Assembly: GCA_041390865.1 (NCBI GenBank)
Contig: JAWKPC010000004.1
Span: forward strand, 248,001 to 312,000
Length of the DNA stretch: 64,000 nt
Direction: 5' to 3'
Origin: JAUIIK01 sp041390865
GTDB lineage: Bacteria > Chloroflexota > Chloroflexia > Thermomicrobiales > CFX8
Position numbers and translations under genes: made by a program. Under the pieces are notes generated by a model. It was given only the letters and a program-made list of their open reading frames with translations, did no database searches and was not told where the DNA came from. Of the stretch, positions 36,731 to 45,539 are shown in pieces (position 1 is the first letter of the stretch; each line of letters starts with the position of its first letter).

Positions 36731-36915
36731 CAGGTCCTGACCTCCCCGTCGAGTGAAGCGAAGTCCCGTGGCCGCAGCCGCTTGAGACGGTCAATCGCCT
36801 CGGCTGCCGCGTCGATCTCCTCCCGGTTGGCGATCGCGCGTTCCTCGCCAAAGAGGAGCGTCGTGCGCAGCACGATCTGCCAGCGAACGCTGTCGCTCTC
36901 TTCCTTCACGCTCAT
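36730..36915 (-). CDS. Small protein between ppk and the amidase (possible GatC/AtzG-like partner)
   Basis: 61 residues, MSVKEESDSVRWQIVLRTTL onwards, mostly helical, ending RLRPRDFASLDGEVRT. The ATG overlaps the ppk stop (ATGA) and its own stop overlaps the amidase start (TGATG). Such tight double overlap argues that it is a real gene. AtzG/GatC-type proteins of about 60-100 residues accompany amidases, and the helical pattern and size fit, but sequence similarity is too weak to be certain. Confidence 0.65.
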   Translation of the reverse strand: MSVKEESDSVRWQIVLRTTLLFGEERAIANREEIDAAAEAIDRLKRLRPRDFASLDGEVRT

Positions 36916-39113
36916 GCGGCCGAGCCTCTCGGTAAAGCCGGCACCGCCCGTCGCATCGCTTCGGGAATCGCCGGCCCGGGCAGCTCCTGCGCGTGATAGG
37001 CAATCTCGCCGGGCACCGGCTGGATCAGGCTGTAGGCGCCATCGGATTGAAGCTCGTAGGCGTTGATGTTCGAGCGCAGCTGGTAGACCAGTAGATCATC
37101 GCGGATGTAGGCCATGAGCGCCGGATCCTCGATCGGGAACATGACCTCGACCCGGTAGTTGAGATTTCGCGGCATGATGTCGGCGCTGCCGGCGATGATA
37201 TATTCGCCTCCATCCTCGCCGCCGTGACGGAAATAGTAGGCACGAACATGCTCGAGGAAGCGGCCGAGGATGCTGACGACCCGGATATTCTCGCTGACTC
37301 CAGGAATGCCCGGCCGTAGCGAGCAGAACCCCCGCACGAGCAGATCGATCTTTACGCCTGCCTGGGATGCCCGGTAGAGCTCCTGGATCATCGGGACGTC
37401 GATCAGTTGATTCATTTTCATCATGATGTGGCCGTTGGAGCCGTGTCTGGCCTCATTGCGAATCAGCTCGGTCATCCGGTCCCGTAGCGTAACCGGGGCA
37501 ACCAGCAGTTTTCGATACCGCTGCTGCTCGGAATAGCCGGTGAGGAAGTTGAAGACGTCCGACACGTCGGCCGCGATATCCTCGTCGCAGGTCATGAAGC
37601 TGAGATCGGTATACATCCTCGCCGTGACCGGATTGTAGTTGCCGGTCCCGAGATGGACGTATCGCCGCAACCGCCCGCCTTCCCGGCGAACGACGAGCGT
37701 GATTTTGCAATGAGTCTTCATCCCGAACGACACGCCGTAAGCGACGTGGACGCCGGCGCTCTCCAGCGCCCTCGCCCAACGGATGTTGCTCTCCTCGTCG
37801 AACCTGGCTTTCAGCTCGACGAGAACGGCGACCTGCTTCTCATCGTCACGAGCTTCGAGCAACGCCTCGACGATCGGCGAGGCATTGCCGATCCGGTAGA
37901 GGGTCTGCTTGATCGCGACGACGTCCGGGTCGCTCGACGCCTGCCGGACGAGGTCGATGACCGGCGTGAACGAATCATAGGGATGGTGAAGCATGATGTC
38001 GCGACGCTGGAGCACATCGAAGATCGAGCCGGTCTCCTGATACCACTGGGGCATGCGCGGGGTAAAGCTCGGGAACTTGAGATCCGGACGGTCGATGCTG
38101 GTCAGCTCCATGAGATCCGACAGGCCGAGCGGACGGTCCATAACGAATGTGTCCGAGACGGGCGTGTCGAGCTGGTCGGCCAGCCAGTCCCGCCACTCCA
38201 TCGGCATGGCCGGCTCGACCGTCAGGCGGACGACGAAACCGAAGAGCCGCTGCTCCAGCTCGGCTTCGACGGCCTGCATGATCGTCTCGGCGGTGCTGTC
38301 GCGCAGCTCGTAGTCGGCATCGCGGGTGAGACGGAACATGTAGACGTTCTTGATCTCTTTACCGGGGAAGAGCGAGTCGAGATTCGCCTCGATGACTTCC
38401 TCGAGGAGCACGAAGCGGAATCGCTCGACACCGTTCGGCACCGAATCATCGACTTGCGGCACCTCGACGAAACGCTCGATGATCGGAGGGATCTTCAACC
38501 GGGCGACGTGCTCGCCAAGCTCATCCTGGACAACGATCAGCATGTTCAGGCTCAGGCTGGAGATGTGCGGGAAGGGCCGCGCCTCGTCGACGCCCTGGGG
38601 AGTGAGGACGGGATAGATCTCGCGTTCGTAGTAGGCGCGCAGGGACGTTCGCTCGTTCTCATCGAGTTCCGCGTAGGGAACGAAGTCGATACCGGCTTCG
38701 GCGAGCTTCGGGCGGATGTCCTGATGCCAGGCCTCGCGTTGCTTGGCCGTCAGCTCGGAGACGGTCGTGCGGATGTCGGCGAGCACCCTGGTCAGAGACA
38801 GCCCGTCGGCCCCGGGGACGCTCGTCCCGGTCAGCCGCTGCTCGATCAGCCCGGCAACACGAACCATGAAGAATTCATCGAGGTTTGACGAGACGATCGC
38901 CAGGAACTTGACCCGCTCCAGCAGGGGAAAGTCGGGCCGCAACCCGAGGTCGAGCACGCGCCGCTGGAACTCGAGCAGACTCAGCTCCCGGTTCGAGTAC
39001 AGCGCCGGGTCATCGAGGTCAATGGGCTCGGGCTCCGGCGGCTCGGAATCGGGCAGGGCTTCATCCGCATCGATGGTTGTCGCTCGTGCGTCATCTTCAG
39101 GCGCCTCAGCCAC
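36912..39113 (-). CDS. ppk: Polyphosphate kinase 1
   Basis: 733 residues. It makes or uses inorganic polyphosphate with ATP. Landmarks: the N-terminal domain ALYSNRELSLLEFQRRVLDL and LAIVSSNLDEFFMVRVAGLI; the middle PFHISS-like ARPFPHISSLSLNMLIVVQD; and the catalytic phospholipase-D-like block with FDEESNIRWARALESAGVHV, YGVSFGMKTHCKITLVVRRE and RYVHLGTGNYNPVTARMYTD, including the His that is phosphorylated. The GTG start at 39113 has GAGGA close by. It is divergent from the CHAD genes and overlaps the small gene downstream. Confidence 0.95.
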   Translation of the reverse strand: MAEAPEDDARATTIDADEALPDSEPPEPEPIDLDDPALYSNRELSLLEFQRRVLDLGLRPDFPLLERVKFLAIVSSNLDEFFMVRVAGLIEQRLTGTSVPGADGLSLTRVLADIRTTVSELTAKQREAWHQDIRPKLAEAGIDFVPYAELDENERTSLRAYYEREIYPVLTPQGVDEARPFPHISSLSLNMLIVVQDELGEHVARLKIPPIIERFVEVPQVDDSVPNGVERFRFVLLEEVIEANLDSLFPGKEIKNVYMFRLTRDADYELRDSTAETIMQAVEAELEQRLFGFVVRLTVEPAMPMEWRDWLADQLDTPVSDTFVMDRPLGLSDLMELTSIDRPDLKFPSFTPRMPQWYQETGSIFDVLQRRDIMLHHPYDSFTPVIDLVRQASSDPDVVAIKQTLYRIGNASPIVEALLEARDDEKQVAVLVELKARFDEESNIRWARALESAGVHVAYGVSFGMKTHCKITLVVRREGGRLRRYVHLGTGNYNPVTARMYTDLSFMTCDEDIAADVSDVFNFLTGYSEQQRYRKLLVAPVTLRDRMTELIRNEARHGSNGHIMMKMNQLIDVPMIQELYRASQAGVKIDLLVRGFCSLRPGIPGVSENIRVVSILGRFLEHVRAYYFRHGGEDGGEYIIAGSADIMPRNLNYRVEVMFPIEDPALMAYIRDDLLVYQLRSNINAYELQSDGAYSLIQPVPGEIAYHAQELPGPAIPEAMRRAVPALPRGSAA

Positions 39114-39284
39114 ACTTCCTCATTTCGTTGTCGCAAGCGTGCACGTTTCGAGTCGGTGCTAACGCCTCCATGCTAACGATCCGGAACATTCGCCGCAATA
39201 GCACATTCGCGACATGACAAAGAGTCACCGAACGAACACGTCTGGTACGCTATGACACGGGGAAATTCACGACAGGGGGTCTGG

Positions 39285-39764
39285 GTGGAACAGAGCCTGA
39301 TCACGATCGAGCCGCCTCATGCCGAGCTGGATTACATTCATGCAATGGGCAGGCTCATCGAGGAGCGATTCGACATGATGATGTCGTATCGCGATGGGAC
39401 AATCGACGGCTCCGATCCGGAAGACCTTCATCAGATGCGAGTCTGGTCCCGAAGGCTCAGAGCGGCGATGGACGTCTCAACGAGCTGCTTTCCGCGTCGG
39501 TACAAGTTCTTCCATAGACGAGTCAAGCAGCTGACCGACGTCCTGGGAGACGTGCGCGACTTCGACGTCATGATCGAAGAGCTCTCGGACTACCGGGACG
39601 GCCGCCCCTCCGATGAACGGCCGGCGGTCAACGAGATGATCAAGGACCTGCGCAGCCGCCGTGAGGTGGGGCGAGCGAGCCTGATCGACTTCTTCACCCA
39701 GCTTGAACGGGAGCGCTTCGACGTGCGGTTCCGCGGCTTCATTGCGGAGCACACCTATGGCTAA
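39285..39764 (+). CDS. CHAD domain, first half (polyphosphate-binding)
   Basis: About 160 residues. CHAD domains are helical and bind inorganic polyphosphate. This product carries the first four-helix half: DPEDLHQMRVWSRRLRAAMD and QLTDVLGDVRDFDVMIEELS. It then stops at TAA 39762-39764, exactly between the two halves of a normal CHAD domain. The second half begins eight bases earlier in another frame (ATGGCTAA overlap). The GTG at 39285 follows AGGGGGTCTGG and is preferred to the ATG at 39252, which has no ribosome site. Either the domain is truly split into two coupled genes or a single frameshift has divided one gene. Confidence 0.75.
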   Translation: MEQSLITIEPPHAELDYIHAMGRLIEERFDMMMSYRDGTIDGSDPEDLHQMRVWSRRLRAAMDVSTSCFPRRYKFFHRRVKQLTDVLGDVRDFDVMIEELSDYRDGRPSDERPAVNEMIKDLRSRREVGRASLIDFFTQLERERFDVRFRGFIAEHTYG

Positions 39765-40438
39765 AGCCACGAAGGTCAAGGGCCTCGGCAAGAAGGCGCC
39801 GGTCGTCGAGAATGCCGCCGAGATCATCTCGGTCCGGCTGGACGATATGTACCAGTTCGCCCCGTATGTCGAGGATCCCCGGAACATCAACGAGATCCAC
39901 AATCTCCGGATCGCCGCCAAACGGCTGCGCTATACCCTCGAGATGTTCGAGTTCGCCTTTCCATCCGAGATCAAGGACCTGATCTCCGAGGTCAAGAAGG
40001 TCCAGTCGACGATCGGCGACATGCGCGATGCCGACATCATGGTCGAGACGGTGCTGGACATCCTCGCGGAACGCACCCGGGCACGTTCGGAGCGGCTACG
40101 GGACATCGCGATGTCGGCCGACCGCGGCACCATCGCCCAGCGCAAGCAGCGCATCGGCGAGGCGCTCTCGGCCGACAGTCCAGCGCGACGACATCGCCTA
40201 CTACACGCTCGTCGCCCACAAAGCCGACATCAGCAACGAATCCTATGAGAAATTCCTCGTTGCCTGGCGCAAGATGCACGACACCGACTTCTATGGCAGG
40301 TTGAGACGCTTCGTCGGCGTCGATCCTCCGCTCGATCCGCCGGAGGATGTGTCGGGGGAAGATGAAGACGAGATCCTGGCTGAGGAACACATCCCGCCCG
40401 AAGAATCGATGACCAGCAGTGCGGAGCCAGCCGAGTGA
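39757..40438 (+). CDS. CHAD domain, second half, itself frameshifted
   Basis: Begins MAKATKVKGLGKKAPVVENA and carries the second four-helix half: INEIHNLRIAAKRLRYTLEM, then IGDMRDADIMVETVLDILAE. Near 40170-40182 (GACAGTCCAGCG) the frame must shift by one base to continue DDIAYYTLVAHKADISNESY, and the gene then ends at TGA 40436-40438 in an acidic tail. The start overlaps the end of the first-half gene by eight bases, and its own stop overlaps the phosphoesterase start by four. With the first half it would make one complete CHAD domain of about 330 residues. Confidence 0.7.
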
Positions 40439-41163
40439 GTGACATACGGGTCGCAGTCTTTTCCGATGTACACGGCAACGTCCAGGCGCTGCGAGCCGTC
40501 CTCAAAGAAATTGACAGGTTGGGACCATTCGACGAGGTCATCGCAGCCGGAGACTACTGCCTCAAAGGCCCGGAACCGGTCACCGCGCTCGAAATCGTCC
40601 GGGAACGCGCGACCCGGATGCTGATCGGCAATACGGACCGCGACATTTACGATAGCGGCGAGAGTCTCGAAGACCCGAGCAAGCGCAAGCTCGAGGCGAT
40701 CGAATGGTCGCAGGAACGGATGGGCCCGGAGCGGGTCAACTACCTCGGAACGCTGGAGTTCGAGGCCTCGGTGACGGCTCCGGACGGATCGACGCTCCAG
40801 GTCGTCCACGCCAACCCACACGATCTGACCACGCACATCATGCCGGATTGGAGCGACGAGGAAGTCCTGGCGATCGCCGAGGATAGCCCGGCAAACGTGC
40901 TCGCATTCGGCCACCTTCACATCGCCTACGAGCGCAAAGTCAATGGCCTGCAACTCTTTGACATCGCATCCTGCGGGCTGCCGCAAGACGGCGACCGCCG
41001 CGCTGTCTGGGGCGAGTTCAACTGGTCGAGCGGCACCGGCTGGCAAGGGACAATCCACCGGGTTGGGTATGATTTGGCTGAGACGATTCTGCATATCGTC
41101 CTGTCCGACATGCCCGGACAGAAACGCCGCATACGTGATCTGGTGACCGCAACCTATGCCTGA
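40435..41163 (+). CDS. Cytoplasmic metallophosphoesterase (YfcE/ApaH-like)
   Basis: 242 residues without a signal. Metal motifs: VFSDVHGNVQALRAVL, IAAGDYCLKGPEP, LIGNTDRDIY (GNTD in place of GNHD, as in YfcE/MJ0936-like enzymes), and AFGHLHIAYER. These enzymes are phosphodiesterases or nucleotidases. Its place between the CHAD gene and the CYTH gene, with four- and eight-base overlaps, puts it in a polyphosphate/triphosphate operon, so a phosphate ester or nucleotide substrate is likely. Confidence 0.88.
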   Translation: MSDIRVAVFSDVHGNVQALRAVLKEIDRLGPFDEVIAAGDYCLKGPEPVTALEIVRERATRMLIGNTDRDIYDSGESLEDPSKRKLEAIEWSQERMGPERVNYLGTLEFEASVTAPDGSTLQVVHANPHDLTTHIMPDWSDEEVLAIAEDSPANVLAFGHLHIAYERKVNGLQLFDIASCGLPQDGDRRAVWGEFNWSSGTGWQGTIHRVGYDLAETILHIVLSDMPGQKRRIRDLVTATYA

Positions 41164-41851
41164 ATCGCAGGAGCTCGAAGGGAAATTCGCCTGCCGGGAG
41201 GAAGATCTCAATCAACTTCTGGCGCTCACCCGGATCGGCGAATTCCGGCTCGTCCAACGCGACGAGCGAACCCAGACCGACACCTACTTCGATACCGCGT
41301 CGCTCGACCTCCGGAGCCAGTCGTGCAGCCTGCGCAAGCGCAGCATCGGCGACGAGGTGAAGGCGACGTTCAAGGGCCCTCGCCAGTCGGTGGACAATGC
41401 GGAAGACGCATCCCACCTGGTCAAGCGCCTTGAAATCGAGGTATCTGTCGTCCCGCCCCCTGCCGATGAGAAGAGCTTCCTGGACCGAACGGACCTCGAA
41501 CCGGTCAGCCGCGCCCAGGAGATGCTCGAGTCGACCGGACAGCTGGACCCGATCGCGCGGATCGTCACCCACCGGCGCATGCTCAACTACGCACGTAGCG
41601 AGAGCGAATCGGTCGAATTGTCGCTCGACAACGTGCAGGCGCTCGATCTCCGCACGAACCGCAGAACGCACATCATCGAAGTCGAACTGGAGCTGATCGA
41701 CGGCACCGACGAGACGCTGGTGAGCGCCGCCACCAGCCTCCGCCAGGCAATCCCCTCGCTCCGGCCAACCTCCGAATCCAAGCTCGCCCGAACGCTTGGC
41801 GAACACCCGGAATCGAAAACGTCAAGCAGAAAGATAACCACGGCCCGCTGA
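41156..41851 (+). CDS. CYTH (triphosphate tunnel) family protein
   Basis: 231 residues. The diagnostic ExExK motif is E6-L-E8-G-K10 near the start, followed by DTYFDTASLDLRSQSCSLRK and further acidic/basic strands of the tunnel (LVKRLEIEVSVVP, NRRTHIIEVELELIDG). CYTH enzymes bind triphosphate groups with Mg/Mn and include inorganic triphosphatases, thiamine triphosphatase and class IV adenylate cyclases. The polyphosphate setting (CHAD, ppk nearby) favours a tripolyphosphatase. The start overlaps the phosphoesterase stop by eight bases (ATGCCTGA). Confidence 0.87.
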   Translation: MPESQELEGKFACREEDLNQLLALTRIGEFRLVQRDERTQTDTYFDTASLDLRSQSCSLRKRSIGDEVKATFKGPRQSVDNAEDASHLVKRLEIEVSVVPPPADEKSFLDRTDLEPVSRAQEMLESTGQLDPIARIVTHRRMLNYARSESESVELSLDNVQALDLRTNRRTHIIEVELELIDGTDETLVSAATSLRQAIPSLRPTSESKLARTLGEHPESKTSSRKITTAR

Positions 41852-41867
41852 GACGCGGACCGCGGTT
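41836..41867 (+). terminator. Terminator-like hairpin after the CYTH gene
   Basis: AACCACGGCCCGC pairs with GCGGACCGCGGTT (two imperfect positions) across six bases that include the CYTH stop codon, followed by TGTTGATTT. Likely end of the CHAD-phosphoesterase-CYTH transcript. Confidence 0.55.
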
Positions 41868-41934
41868 GTTGATTTGCGCTGTCTCTCGGGTTACGGCTCC
41901 GAAAGCAGCGTGGCGCGAACGTGGAAGCTAGTCG

Positions 41935-42144
41935 TTAATCGTCCTTCTTCTTCCACTCGCCGCTATCATCATCCTTCTCGTACTCGTTCTCAACAGCGCC
42001 CCAGGCGACGCGATGTGCGCGCGGCTCATCGTGATCGTACTGATCCCATGCGCTGTTGTAGGCTGCCTGGTAGATCTCCTGGGCATGATGGGGCAAGTTG
42101 TCTCGGACGCTGTCAGGAAGTTCGCTGAGCTTGTTGTATGGCAT
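41935..42144 (-). CDS. ChaB family protein
   Basis: 69 residues. ELPDSVRDNLPHHAQEIYQA and SAWDQYDHDEPRAHRVAWGA are the core of the small ChaB domain; the tail is Lys/Asp-rich. ChaB was named as a regulator of the ChaA cation antiporter in Escherichia coli, but most homologues, including this one, stand without chaA and have no proven role. The start is given by the usual MPYxxxxELPD opening. Confidence 0.88.
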   Translation of the reverse strand: MPYNKLSELPDSVRDNLPHHAQEIYQAAYNSAWDQYDHDEPRAHRVAWGAVENEYEKDDDSGEWKKKDD

Positions 42145-42667
42145 GTCGCCTCTCCTCTCGCTCGGATCTGTCCGATTTCCTCACCCTAACTGTGGTCGAA
42201 ATCGAACGCGGCCGCTACCGCTGAGAAGCTCCAACACGCGATCTGTTACCCCATTTGTACCGGATGGGGACGTCGCTCCTATCCCGGCTCGCCGGGGTTC
42301 TTTCCTACCCTCGATTTTCACTCGACGTACCTCACGGGAAGGGCCGGATCAATGAGCGGCGGAAATGTAAATCCGATTGACGCCCAGAGCGATCTGAAAG
42401 GGGTCGATTACCTGGTGACTTAGCAGTTGTCATGAGCACGCGGGAGGATTGTCGTGCCCGCTCTGCCGTTCCTCCCCGGAAACTCCAGCTGTCGCTCCGA
42501 TCAGGATGACGTGGTGGTCGGGTTAGGTGTCACGGGGACAGCATCACGCCTTGACCGATCCACCGTTCTTCATCACTGGATTCGCTGCGCCGGGCAGCAT
42601 GGTGACAGCGGCATCATCCGCGAGTGCAGTTTCTCTAATCTATTCGCTCTGCGTTGTCGGGCAGTGG
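42145..42667. other. Intergenic region with hairpins and a repeat fragment
   Basis: About 520 bases without a gene I can support. It contains CCCGGCTCGCCGGG followed by TTCTTTC near 42283-42305 (a short terminator-like hairpin in plus orientation). At 42492-42515 it has a fragment like the right end of the 59745-59861 element (GTCGCTCCGATCAGGATGAC, then GT). Confidence 0.5.
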
Positions 42668-43390
42668 CTAACCTGACTTCTCGCGCTGATATTCAGCGTA
42701 TGTTTCGTCACTGGGCGGGTAGATGTCGAGGATCGACGAGCCTGACTGGATACGCTTGAGCGCCCAGTCCTCGTACTGTTCCTTTTCATACGCCTCGCGG
42801 GCGATCTCGCCGACCATCGCTCGCGGCAGGACGACGACACCTTCACCATCTCCGACGATAACGTCGCCGGGAATGATTGCGGCGCCGCCACAACCGATCG
42901 GCGTGTTCGTCTCGACCGGATGGTGAATGATCGAGCTCATATAGGGAGCCGATGAGCGGCTGTAGGTCGGCAGGTCGATCTCTCTGATCGCCGGAGTGTC
43001 GCGAAAGGCTCCGTCGGTGACGATCCCGGCCGCACCGCGTTGTTGCATCCTGGTGATCAGGATATCGCCGAGCACGCCGGCCCCGACCTCGCCGCGAGCG
43101 TCGATCACCAGCACATCGCCCGGTCCAACGTCTTCGACGGTTACCCGCTGCGGGTTGGTCGTGTTGTCAAAGGTCGTGTCGCCGCCGAGGTCCTCCCGCA
43201 TCGGGATATAGCGCAGGGTGTAGGCATAGCCGACGAGCCGGAGATCGGGCCGCACCGGACGGACGCCCCGGAGATGGGCGGTCCGGATTCCCCGATTGAA
43301 CAGGGCGGTCGTCAACGACGCCGCGCTGACCGTCTTCAGGGCGTGGATCTCTTCCTCAGTCAGATAATTGGTCGGTCTGGTCACAATCAC
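42668..43390 (-). CDS. RraA-like / HMG aldolase-like family protein, second copy
   Basis: 240 residues. LRGVRPVRPDLRLVGYAYTL, VEDVGPGDVLVIDARGEVGA, VLGDILITRMQQRGAAGIVT and DGAFRDTPAIREIDLPTY form the complete family pattern. Here the substrate Arg in DGxxRD is present, unlike in the copy at 2092-2769, so an aldolase or decarboxylase function on oxaloacetate-like compounds is possible. A SelA-fold PLP enzyme lies 92 bases upstream on the same strand. The two may form a small catabolic operon. Confidence 0.85.
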   Translation of the reverse strand: MIVTRPTNYLTEEEIHALKTVSAASLTTALFNRGIRTAHLRGVRPVRPDLRLVGYAYTLRYIPMREDLGGDTTFDNTTNPQRVTVEDVGPGDVLVIDARGEVGAGVLGDILITRMQQRGAAGIVTDGAFRDTPAIREIDLPTYSRSSAPYMSSIIHHPVETNTPIGCGGAAIIPGDVIVGDGEGVVVLPRAMVGEIAREAYEKEQYEDWALKRIQSGSSILDIYPPSDETYAEYQREKSG

Positions 43391-43482
43391 TCCTTCAGAT
43401 TAGGGAACAGGGAATAGCAATCGGGCCCTGGGCATCCCCGGGATTCCTACAAACTACTCACTACGAACGACAAACTCGCCCG

Positions 43483-44624
43483 TCACAGCCGTCCCATCAC
43501 GGCCCGGACGGCCTCGATGATTTGCTCGGGTTCGCCGTCCTGGAGGTTGTGAGTATGGATGCCGTAGTGATCCACTCCATCTTGCCGTGGATCGAAGGTT
43601 CTCCGGCTGCCAGCTGCGAGCCGAGCTCGGTCGGGGTCCAGGTTGCGCCGTTAGCGGGATAGAGCTTGACGACCGGCATCGGGTAGGCCTCGAAATCCGT
43701 CACCGGGATGACCTCGGCGTTGTCGAGCCCATCGAGCGCATTCGCGATCATGTGCGCCATCTCCGACCGCTCGGCATGCTCGGCGTCGTGATCGTAGGAA
43801 GCGAATCGGTCCAGCGCGACGTAGAGCCCCGCCATCGCTTCCTTGCTGACCTTGGCCGCACGGCCAACGCCGGTGTTCGGCGCGCCATTCGCGCGGGCAG
43901 CAGCAATGAGATCGGCCCGGCCCGCCAGAACGCCGCTGTCCTGCGGCCCGCGAATGCCTTTTCCGCCACTGTAGATCGCGAGGTCTGCGCCCCGGGCAAT
44001 CCAGCGAGTGATGTGATGCTTCGGTGGAAGCGTCGATGCGGCGTCGACGATCACCGGGATGTTGTGGCGGTGAGCGATCTCGACGACCTGCTCGAAATTA
44101 AGCGGCCCGGGCCCGGTGGCCGGCGAATCGATCCAGATGACGCAAGCGGTCTTCTCATTGATCGCGTCCTCGAGTTCCCAGGCTTCGGTACGCCGGGGCA
44201 TCCCGATCTCGACGAATTTGCCGCCGGCGGCGCGGAACATCTGATCGTAGCCGATCCGATGCATGCGATGGATGATGACTTCGTTCGCCATACCCTCGCT
44301 GTTCGGCAGCTTCCGAATCTTGACCGGATCGGTCCCGGCGATACACCCGGCGACCGACACCAGCATCGATGCAGCGGAACCAGCCGTGACGAACCCGTCT
44401 TCGGCGCCAGTCACCTCGGCGATCTTCTTGCCGACTGCGCGGTTGAGCTCGTCCAGGACGACGAAGGACTTCGACGCCGAGATCATCGCATCGATCACCT
44501 CTTGCGGCATCAACGTGCCGCCGACGGCGGTCGTCGCGCCCGCTGCGTTGATGATCGTGCGGACACCGATACGATCGTAAATACTGGCCGTAGCCGACTC
44601 CGGAGCAGTCACCATGTTCGACAT
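43483..44624 (-). CDS. SelA-fold PLP-dependent enzyme (aminotransferase-like), frameshifted at the end
   Basis: About 380 residues. IYDRIGVRTIINAAGATTAV and the PLP-Lys motif ADLAIYSGGKGIRGPQDSGV identify the SelA/D-glucosaminate-6-phosphate ammonia-lyase superfamily. It is not a selenocysteine synthase on this evidence: such SelA-like genes are common and most are metabolic. Near 43572-43580 one base is out of place: after IHGKMEW the other frame continues DHYGIHTHNLQDGEPEQIIE and ends properly at 43483. The ATG at 44624 has AAAGGGAAGGGCG upstream. Confidence 0.78.
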
Positions 44625-44703
44625 CGCCCTTCCCTTTCGATATGCATGATGCGAGATACTAGCAGAGGGAAGAGGGATTCGGGGCTAGATCGCAGGAGAA
44701 GAT

Positions 44704-45243
44704 ATGACACGCATCGAAGTCGTCGTCGCTGATATCGCGGACACGGACCAGCATCAGACCGAGGCGTACGTCGTAGCAGCGAACAACGAGCTCTGGATGG
44801 GCGCCGGGGTCGCCGGGGCGCTGAAGCGGGCCGCCGGAGACGAGGTCGAAGCCGAAGCGGTCGGCCTGGGGCCGATCGAGGTCGGCCAGGCCGTGATCAC
44901 CAGTGCCGGAGAGATGTCCCCGCCAGCAAAGGCGTTGATCCACGCCGCGGCGATGGGCTTCACCGACCGCACCCAGATCTATGCGTCGGAGGAGACGGTC
45001 CAGTCCGCGACGGCCCGGGCGCTCGAACTGTGCGCCGAGCACGACCTCGGCAGCGTCGCGATACCCGCCCTCGGAACGGGCGTCGGCGGGTTGGATATCG
45101 AAGCGGCAGCCCGGGCGATGGCCGCGGCCTATCGAGGGTTTGTCGCGGCGCGCCCCGACGCGCTCGAGCGTGTCCGGATCGTCGTGACCAACGAAGACCG
45201 GCGCGAGGTTTTTCTCAAGGCATTCGAAGCGACGGACGAATGA
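44704..45243 (+). CDS. Macro domain protein
   Basis: 179 residues. TEAYVVAANNELWMGAGVAG (the ADP-ribose-binding loop) and SVAIPALGTGVGGLDIEAAA (phosphate loop) are the two defining motifs. Macro domains bind or hydrolyse ADP-ribose, O-acetyl-ADP-ribose or ADP-ribosylated protein or DNA. No ADP-ribosyltransferase is adjacent. The stop TGA at 45241-45243 is the first codon of a dispersed repeat. The substrate is unknown. Confidence 0.9.
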   Translation: MTRIEVVVADIADTDQHQTEAYVVAANNELWMGAGVAGALKRAAGDEVEAEAVGLGPIEVGQAVITSAGEMSPPAKALIHAAAMGFTDRTQIYASEETVQSATARALELCAEHDLGSVAIPALGTGVGGLDIEAAARAMAAAYRGFVAARPDALERVRIVVTNEDRREVFLKAFEATDE

Positions 45244-45355
45244 TACGAATTCGGGATGAATGCTTCCCGTCCCTTGTACCTGCAATGCGATGCATTGCCA
45301 TGTTACGTATGCGCCATGTTGGACAGGAAATTCCGGAAGTCTCCGACATGATGTC
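45241..45355. repeat. Dispersed repeat, copy 1 (inverted relative to 59632-59745)
   Basis: About 115 bases roughly 80-85 percent identical by eye to the reverse complement of 59632-59745. It contains the palindrome GCAATGC-GAT-GCATTGC (45282-45298). Its first bases supply the stop codon of the macro-domain gene. Confidence 0.7.
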
Positions 45356-45539
45356 GTATGACACGAGTGGAGGCGATTCAGACAGAAGACATCCAACACG
45401 ATTTTCTATGAATCCGGTGGACGTGAAACCGGTTCAAGATCCTAACCAGAACCGAACCGGAAGCTAATCGAACGCTAATCCACCCTGACTACGCTTACGC
45501 TCAAGGATCCGAGAAAGCTCGGACACTCCTTCTTCCTCC

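Noticed and set aside
35471..37066. 531-codon open frame on the plus strand
   Set aside because: Antisense shadow of the amidase, small gene and ppk end; Arg/Gly/Asp-rich composition typical of high-GC mirror frames.
43483..44624. Selenocysteine synthase (SelA)
   Set aside because: The fold and Lys motif are SelA-like, but the gene lies in a metabolic setting with an RraA protein, and no selB or selC is present. It should not be used as support for the Sec prediction.
44704..45243. ADP-ribosylation toxin-antitoxin (DarTG-like) system
   Set aside because: Only a macro domain is present; no DarT-like or other ADP-ribosyltransferase gene is adjacent.
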